Shown here: in pieces, positions 18,796 to 25,155 of the stretch
Position numbering within the stretch: the first letter of the stretch is position 1
Layout: every line of letters begins with the position of its first letter
Assembly: GCA_964200075.2 (NCBI GenBank)
Contig: CAXNAA020000178.1
Location: 1-25,155 of the forward strand
Direction of reading: 5' to 3'
DNA from: Sphacelaria rigidula
Lineage: Eukaryota; Phaeophyceae; Sphacelariales
Length of the DNA stretch: 25,155 nucleotides
Made by a program: the position numbers and the translations under genes
Notes under the pieces: generated by a model
Databases searched by the model: none
What the model was told of the DNA's origin: nothing
Seen by the model: only the letters and a program-made list of their open reading frames with translations

Positions 18796-19282
18796 ATTAA
18801 ATAAGCGCAGCCGTGCCACACGAAAAGCTGGATGCTGCGCCAATTTTCTGGAACTTTTTGCCGAAATTGCACCAGAGTCTCCTCCACACAAGGACGCACA
18901 ACTACACTAGGGATGACCCCGTATTTCTTTTCATTTTCACAGAGTTATAGAATTTTTCTAGTTCTTGCAGAAACTTTATATCACTCTAACTTTCTGTTTT
19001 TTTTCTTCTTCTTGGCATCCCCGGGAAGGTTGTGCGCAGTGATGATAAAAATGTTGAGTCAAAATTCCGGCGCCCAACGCTTCGGATTACGCACTGCCCG
19101 GCCCGGATACATTCGCAAATCACTGTCAGCTGGCCCAGCTCGTATAACCTGTGCTCCAGCGCATGTTGGGTAATGCACTCAATGAGAAAATCAGAGAAAG
19201 GATCAGGTGAAAATATCAATGAGGGTATTTGCTGAGTCTGTTGATAATGTTTTTCTACCTCGTCCTGTCCCAGTGCTCTCAC

Positions 19283-20667
19283 CTCGTTCGATTTGCGCCG
19301 TGGGGCCCACATCTAGAGAACGCGCGCGAGTGGTGGATCCCCTAACCAGCGTGTTCTCGCCATGAGCGAATCCCAACGCTTGCTGTTCTACGCGACGAAT
19401 CGATATCTCCAAAGCAGAAACTCTTTCGAGGATTCCCGCCGCCGTCCATCTCTCAGTCGAACAACTGTCGCACCTACAGCCTTTCCCGTCTTCACCGGTA
19501 CCTTCCTTCCTGGCCACGTGTGATTCGTCGTCTTCCAGCAGACTAATCGGAGGCCGTGCGTCATGCGAATTTCTGTGCAGCATCTCACTGGCAAACAACC
19601 GTCTTTTTTCGCTCTTGGCGCTTGTTGGCACCAACAGCAACGCGTTGCCGATCTCATCACCGTTTATCCCGACAGCAGACTCGACATCTCGGTCCCAACC
19701 AACCGATCGGGAACGTTCCGGAGAGCTTCCACATAGTATTCCTCCGGTGCCGTTGTCGACTGAGTGCATGAAACCGCCACTATAGCGAGGAGTCGGCGAG
19801 AAAGGAGATAACTCGGCGGTCGCGCCTGTGCAAGAAATAATCGATGTTTTCGGTGTCCTCGGTGTTTTGGGTGTTCCTTGCCGACTACCTCGTCTTTGTG
19901 CCTCTGGTGGTGGAGGAGTGCGAGCAGACCACAGTACTTCGCCCGGCACTACGTCAATGAGCATACCACCCTCGGGCCCCTTTTGTATTTTCGATGCCGA
20001 GACAGGTTCCTTCTCTTTGGAGAAGGCGACAGACGAAACGTTGTTGTCAGTGCTCTTGCCGTTGTTGTCCATGCCGTTGTTGCCATCAACCGCAAGGACG
20101 GAGATATTTCGGTGAGTGTCGTCGGTCACGGCGACATCTTGGACAGCGCAAGCTTGCATGCAGAGCTGGGGTCGAGATCGTGGTGAAACGTTTCGCTGCA
20201 ACAACGTCGACGTTCGCGTCGACGTTCGCGTCGACGTCCGCCGTGTCGGGGAGGGAGATGGAGGAGGGCCAGGGGGGGGCAGAAGGCGACGACAGTGGGG
20301 TACCCTACACTCCTCATGATCGGCATCGTCTTCCCCGGGATGAGGGCGAAGCGATCCACGCGCCAGAGCTTTTGTCGTTCTACCAGATGGCGAATCCATC
20401 GCGAATTTTCGCTGGGGCTGGGTGCCGTCGTTAGTTGGAACAGGCATGTCGATGGCGGTGTTGGGAGATCTGGTCGAATGCGGGGTCTCCACTAGTAATG
20501 ACGTATTCTCCGTTGCCCCCGTATGCCCTTGAAACAGTAGCGGAGCGCTTCTTGGGCTGGACGAACCCGTGGGGGCGTGGTAACGGGCGAGAAAGGTGGT
20601 GTGGGGTACAACGACACGGTAGTGTTTGTTTGCTCTGTTCGCACCTTGCGGAATGATTTCGGTAAGA
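19283..20667 (-). CDS. Large unrecognised gene, exon 2 (about 461 codons)
   Basis: This exon starts after the acceptor CTCATCTCCAG|T at 20,668, giving one base that completes the codon split by exon 1. It ends at the strong donor GAG|GTGAGA. The frame is open throughout, including the part before 20,492, where it reads SLTEIIPQGANRANK at its start. Features are a Pro/Arg/Thr-rich segment with an RTSTRTSTRTST repeat (20,206-20,241), a TPKTPRTPKTS stretch with repeated Thr-Pro sites (about 19,845-19,880), and a CRCDSC cluster followed by a short helical segment RVSALEISIRRVEQQAL (about 19,380-19,470). Thr-Pro and Ser-Pro sites suggest proline-directed phosphorylation, as an inference. No family is recognised. 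Confidence 0.65.
20206..20241 (-). repeat. 12-bp coding tandem repeat
   Basis: Three units of GTCGACGTTCGC (the third differs by one base) lie at 20,206-20,217, 20,218-20,229 and 20,230-20,241. On the coding strand they give an Arg-Thr-Ser-Thr repeat. Confidence 0.9.
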
Positions 20668-20989
20668 CTGGAGATGAGAGTCTTGACGCAGGATGCCCAG
20701 GAAGCTTCTTGAATGGGAGTTAGTTCTTATATACTCTGAAACATATTTTGGCGGCGGGTTTCCGGCTCGTGTACAACGCCCATGACAACAAATAGAACGA
20801 GTGCCCGATAATGTATGCTCTTTTTCGGGAAAATTCACACAACAACATTTAGCTCATGCCGCCCGTACATATCATCTCTCTTCTCAGTGGACCAAATACG
20901 CGACCCGGAAAATTTCTTCTTCCATACGAAACCTTTGTCACGACTCGGAAGATACAATAATAAATGATCACATCGGCAGATAATTCCAC
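20668..20989 (-). other. Intron 1 of the large gene (322 bases)
   Basis: The donor is CCAG|GTGGAATT at 20,989 and the acceptor is CATCTCCAG at 20,668. A CTAAC branch-point-like sequence lies about 50 bases before the acceptor. The phase matches exactly (two bases before, one after), which supports joining the exons. Confidence 0.6.
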
Positions 20990-23967
20990 CTGGATTCCGG
21001 AGGGAAGCAACTGTTGGCGACATGGACGAAATTCCGTGTCCCTACAGATTCCTGCACCGCTTCTCGCTGCCGTCGCAAGCGTCGTTCATACCGACGTCGG
21101 GCGACAAGCCTTGGTGGCGAGAACAGAGCACCTTCCGCTGGGTCTGACCGCTCATCGGACATGTCACTGTCTGTTTCCCTACTGTGGGCCGCCACCGACA
21201 GTGATCTCCTCGGCGATGAGCTATGTGGATCAACAGGACGCGACAACGGAGAGGGCGGTGGCGACGGCGGCATCGTTGAGTTCAGCAACTCAGCTGATTT
21301 CAACAGTATTGATGTCTTCTCGATCTCCACGTTGCCGTCTTTTTCACATGTGCATGGCACACCTGTTTCATCTCGGGTGGTTGGTTCCAGGACAGCAGTA
21401 TCTACTGCTGGTGCCCTCCCAGCAACTTTGAAACTAGATGCCCTGGTGTGTCTATCTGGTGTGGCAGGTAGGACGGCATGGGCTGCGGGAACCGAGCACA
21501 TGACATGCGACGGCGACCTCGTACCGGCCAACTGCACTGAACTATCTCCACGATCACCCCTACCGACCGATACCCCACCTCTCGCTCCAGCTATTGTTCG
21601 TACAGTGGTGCTTGAATGTCCATGATCGTCTTCATCGGCGGCCGATAGTTCCTCTTTTTCTCTAACCTCTCTCCGTGGAGATTCTCGTGCTTGCTTTGAT
21701 CGGAGGTGACTGATGCTGGCGCACCGTGTGGCGCACGCACCCGGGCCAGTTGTGACGCCGGTGAACAAAAACTCACAAACACCAGCAACCTTCCGGAAGC
21801 GTTTACTCGACGGGCCTCTAGGCTCCTCACAATAAACTGCCATATCACCGGTGGCGCAAGAGCGTACCGACTCTGTGCGGTCGGGTGCGCCGTGATGCCC
21901 GTTCTTCTCAGGACCGCAAGATTTGACTGATGATGAGCAGCCCTCTGGGTCCGGCACGACCTGCAAATGACCCGAATGTGCGCCCCGTAGGTAGGCGACG
22001 TCAGGTTCATCGTCAAGCGTGCTCCGAGCAGCAGTAGGCGCCGCAGGGACTGCTAAAACTTCTTCCAAGTCATGGCCAGCCTGTGTACGCCGTGAGTGCG
22101 TTCCTGTGCTACCGTAGCACCTGTTTTGTTCATCGCGAGCACTACTATGCGTTGTAGACACACCACCTAGGAGAGGACGGCCTTTCCTCAGTCGCGCTGG
22201 ACTAGGCGGAAGAGTTTTCTCGAACTGGATATTGTGGATAGCCGATACCCCGACGCACGAGTTTTGACCTGATATCAAGACTTGACGCTTCGACGTATCG
22301 TCGACCGACTTGGTGCCTGGAGATGCCCACGACCCCGTCACCTCAGCCTCGCGTACATGTACTCGAGAACAGGAGAGTACTGATGCTGCAGACTCGGCAT
22401 TTCTCTCATCAACATTCCTCAGTTTCGTCATTTTGTCGGAGGAAATCAGTTTTGTACAGTGCCGTCGACCCTCCGACTGTGACCGCAACAACGCTGCGCC
22501 GTGAACGTCGATTTGAGCCGCCGCCGGCCGTCCATCCGCAGCCCCGAAAGCATCTGGAGGGGGGATGACCTCGCCGGGTTCCTCATAGTCCTTGTTGTCG
22601 CTTGCTGACGGCATACTGGTCCCGTTCGGCGCTTCGACGTCCTCCTTCTTCTGAGGATCCCTACAAATTCCTGTGTCCTGCCTGAAATATCTTCTCTTTT
22701 CCTGACCAGCGTTTTCCAATCTGTTGGGAGACGCGCCGCTGTCTTCCCGGACTACGCTGCAAGTCGACTCGAGCGATCTGGTCCGCTTTCTAGCTTCTCG
22801 CCCGATAAGACGCGCGCAGCTTCCTTCCAACGCAGCATTGGAAGACTGTACGTGTATCTGCGAAACCACTGGACGATCCCCCTGTCTATCAACTGAAACT
22901 CCTATCTTGTTATCGATTTGGTCGTCAATTTCGGATTCCGTGGCGGGCTCTTCATCGCACGGAGCAGTGCCACCATCGGCTGGCGTTTCTTCTTCTATGT
23001 TTGTGCTACCCGTTATCGGTGCAACCCGCACCTGTTCGATATCGGCAGAAAGACGTTTTATTATCTCTTTCACGCTTGTGTCCCGTCCTCCGAGGAAGAG
23101 AGGTTCTACCAGCGCTGTCTCATCGCTTGTCACGCTGGGCACCACCTGTGGTCGAACGAGCAACATGCTTGCAGGGATGATGCCCGTACGATCGCCGCAC
23201 GCTGATGACGATGGTACTGACTTGCTACGATCTGTTGCTTCCAAGACAATGCCATCGATGGATGGCAACGTGTCTGACGACGTGAGGCTTTGCTGTGACC
23301 TCCGGTAAAAATCCTCCCGTGGCCTGTTCGAGTTATGCTCCGATTCTATTGCAAGGGTGTTCGAGAACTTACAACGTTCACCCGCGGAATCCTTTGCACG
23401 AAGACGTACGGCAAAACCAAAGCCACAAGCACTGGTAAGATCTTCCCTCAACCCAACAGGCGGAGACATCGTGCATCTTTCCCTATGCGCGAACCCCACC
23501 TTGCATTCACGTGTGTCAAGTAATGATGGTTCGCTCCGTGCATAATTCACATATCTAGTCAAGCCACAGCTTCCTTTAGGCGTGCCGCCGAGCGCCACGA
23601 CGTTTGCTCGTATTCGTTGTGGTAGAGCTGTATATGCCAATCGTATATCACCAATAACCCGGTTTTCGTTGTATTCGCTGTCAAGCGACGACGACTTCCA
23701 ACAGTCGCGGCTGTCGGCGACGCCTTCTAGACCTTTAATCGCACAGATCTCATGACCGAGGGTGTCATCGCCAGGTAAGCCGTCGGCCTTGTTTTTCCCT
23801 GGAATATATTCTGATGTGACTTCAGGCGTAGCGCAGCTAGATTTCTGCCTGACCGAGCAATCAAGCTGCGCAGACTCCGTTCCGACCGCCGGTACTGATA
23901 CTGGTGAAGATACGGATTCCCTTACCGAGTGTCCCTGCATTGAGGTTTGATGGATGAAAGTCAGCAT
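20990..23967 (-). CDS. Large unrecognised gene, exon 1 (about 992 codons)
   Basis: The frame opens at ATG (23,967), with an in-frame TAA nine bases upstream, and stays open for almost 3 kb, far longer than expected by chance. With exons 2 and 3 it gives about 1,603 residues. The protein is Ser/Arg/Glu/Pro-rich and looks intrinsically disordered. Visible features, numbered from this Met, are a likely helix VKEIIKRLSADIEQVRV at about 300-316, proline-directed sites in LPPSPARLRKGRP at about 590 and MPPSPPPSPLSRP at about 900, a Lys/Arg-rich segment SKRFRKV near 720, and a very basic stretch RRRYERRLRRQRE near 965 that could act as a nuclear-targeting signal. No catalytic domain is recognised. 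An upstream exon could join at ATAAG|AT just before the ATG, so the start is not fixed. Confidence 0.7.
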
Positions 23968-24458
23968 GAGATCTTATTGTCCTGTTGGTTCCCTGGTAGA
24001 TCCGATTTGTCAAGCAAGGAGAGTGAGCGCTAATAGAATTCAGGAGTGCGTAATCGACGGGCTTGCGGATGTATCATGTAGCACGTCCAGGCGAGCGTAA
24101 TATCTACGATCCCAGGGTAAGTGCCCAAGGTCGCAAGTTATCGCGACTACTACCGGTGCAGTTCACACCGTTTCCAAGCATGGGTGATCTCGACTGACAG
24201 CATATCATAGAAAAAGTCGCCCACAGATACGTCTCTGGGCCCCATCAAATAGGAACCCTCGGGGTGTAATCCTTGGGGACTGAAGCACTTGCCTTTTGTC
24301 GCGGCGACGACAATCCACCCTCAAGCGGTAGAGATCTGGTCAGCGATGTTTTATTATCTATTTCCTCGTCATCGTTCATTCCCACTACTACCCCCAGACT
24401 CCGATGGGTCCCCGTGTTTTCTTCTGCCAGCAGAATGACTTGTGGGCGTTCCCTAGCG
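23968..24458 (-). other. Upstream region or intron of the large gene
   Basis: It continues the frame of the putative exon at 24,459 as far as 24,245, with several possible donors (for example GAGG|GTGGAT, or a GC-type AAG|GCAAGT near 24,295), none decisive. From 24,245 to 23,968 I see no coding. It may hold a 5' untranslated region, an intron or a promoter. Confidence 0.4.
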
Positions 24459-24459
24459 T
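24246..24459 (-). CDS. Putative upstream exon B (about 70 codons, 3' end uncertain)
   Basis: The acceptor is CAACCGGTAG|AC, giving two bases that complete the codon split at the donor of exon A (24,791). The encoded segment begins DARERPQVILLAEENTG, continues with an acidic part (MNDDEEIDNK) and then a Ser/Pro/Arg-rich part like the large gene. It ends at a stop at about 24,245 unless a donor is used before it. It may be a 5' exon of the large gene, or the last exon of a separate gene. Confidence 0.4.
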
Positions 24460-24790
24460 CTACCGGTTGTGATGGTACCCGCCGCAGAAGAGTGACGAGC
24501 AACACGCGCCGGGTTTCAAAGCGTAGTTCGAGTTACACGTTTGAGGCGTTAGTAGTCATCTACAGGCATTCCCACACGAGCTTCAGGTTGCAAGACAGAC
24601 AACTTTTTCGTAAGCTACCAAATCAAGACAACGGTGTAGAGCAAGATTTCCTTTTCGATTGTGTAAACCACGTCCGGATTTTTAATTGCGCCCAAGGCGA
24701 GGATAAATTTAGTGTCGCCCTTACCAAGCAGAAGTGCGCCGTTTGAGTCGCTGCACAACGCTTGATGCGAATTCTTTGCGCCTGACTCAC

Positions 24791-24943
24791 CTTTCTCAGG
24801 AAGTAAAGAAGTTCCATCTGTTCTGTCTATGCTTGAAGCGTCACCGCGGTCTACTCGGTGCTGCACCGGAGGCACCCCAGTTGCATCTCCTAGCTGTGTT
24901 TTAGGAATTTTGTTGACCAGAACAGTGGACACCTGCCCCACAG
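24791..24943 (-). CDS. Putative upstream exon A
   Basis: The donor GAAAG|GTGAGTC is among the best in the window (plus-strand CTCAC at 24,786-24,790). The exon encodes a hydrophilic segment containing VSTVLVNKIPKTQLGD, then an Asp/Ser/Thr-rich part. The upstream limit may be the acceptor GGGGCAG|GTG at about 24,934, or lie further right near 24,985 where a stop closes the frame. No ATG is seen, so earlier exons would lie to the right. Its intron to exon B would be 331 bases (24,790-24,460). Confidence 0.4.
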
Positions 24944-25113
24944 CAATACCAAGCGATCCGTTCTTACTCTGTTTGTCGCGACATGCAAGTTATGGAAATC
25001 AGTAAGGGGGGTGTGAGTTGGCATATCACCGTTTTGCTCTTCAGGTGTACGGTTTGTGCATTTTCCGTGGAATTAGGCTATGCATGTTCTTGAAACAGCC
25101 AATCATCTATGTT
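24944..25113. other. No gene seen
   Basis: A short stretch between the putative exon and the repeat at the window edge. A G run at 25,005-25,010 is the only simple feature. Confidence 0.5.
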
Positions 25114-25155
25114 GAGGATGGTGCTTTTGATTGAGGATGAGAACCCGGAGGATTG
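25114..25155 (+). repeat. Start of another foldback-family copy, cut by the window end
   Basis: The last 42 bases resemble 9,761-9,800 of the foldback cluster. Shared blocks include GGATGG, TTGAGGATGAGAA and CCCGGAG, in order. The inverted arm at about 10,260-10,300 matches as well. The match is to the interior of the long arm, so the copy should continue past the window. Confidence 0.65.

Larger units (their letters stand above)
18427..19282 (-). other. Intron 2 of the large gene (856 bases)
   Basis: The donor is GAG|GTGAGA at 19,282 and the acceptor is CATCAG at 18,427. The phases agree (one base before the intron, two after). The intron contains a tRNA-like relic and an 8-bp perfect hairpin (18,719-18,748). 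No other gene is seen inside it. Confidence 0.6.

Noticed and set aside
21714-21822. BRCT-like start in the large protein (segment around CEFLFTGVTTG)
   Set aside because: A faint resemblance to the first strand of a BRCT fold, but the following residues are low complexity and no further BRCT motifs appear.
1-25155. Integrated algal virus genes or CRISPR-like arrays
   Set aside because: No viral capsid, polymerase or replication gene is recognisable, and the short repeats lack regular spacing with unique spacers.

Overview
The window reads as nuclear DNA of a eukaryote with spliced genes. I infer a stramenopile, most likely a brown alga. The reasons are near-balanced base composition, long G/C homopolymer tracts, sparse genes with GTGAGT-like donors and introns up to about 850 bases, very long low-complexity Ser/Pro/Gly/Arg-rich exons, and degraded LINE and Ty1/copia elements. 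No ribosome-binding sites, operons, CRISPR arrays or bacterial genes are present. The species assignment is an inference, not a database result.

Layout from left to right. Positions 1-3,290 are mostly non-coding and repeat-rich: a TA microsatellite, a long C tract joined to a dispersed repeat, and a poly-G-headed tandem repeat broken by a 10-N assembly gap. Positions 3,446-4,656 (minus) hold two joined exons of an unrecognised Gly/Ala/Ser-rich protein gene that continues outside them. Positions 4,657-9,320 show no convincing gene, apart from one weak candidate at 8,041-8,634. Positions 9,330-11,115 are a nested cluster of long inverted repeats (foldback/MITE-like) and are the most unusual structure here. 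Positions 11,276-13,470 (minus) are a 5'-truncated, frameshifted LINE with an inserted sequence flanked by a 7-base direct repeat. Positions 13,754-15,710 (minus), and perhaps up to about 16,560, are a decayed Ty1/copia element with a destroyed reverse transcriptase active site. Positions 16,686-16,840 hold an inverted second copy of the repeat at 414-576.

The right third is dominated by one large minus-strand gene. Three exons (23,967-20,990, 20,667-19,283 and 18,426-17,978) join in frame through GT-AG introns to give about 1,603 residues of mostly disordered protein with no recognised catalytic domain. Two smaller putative exons at 24,459-24,943 may be its 5' part or a separate gene. A tRNA-like Pol III promoter relic sits in its second intron. 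The last 42 bases match part of the foldback element at 9,761-9,800, so another copy of that family begins at the window edge.

The two host genes and the elements show no functional link. The main interest is the nested hairpin transposons, the repeats capped by poly-G/C tracts, and the large unrecognised gene.
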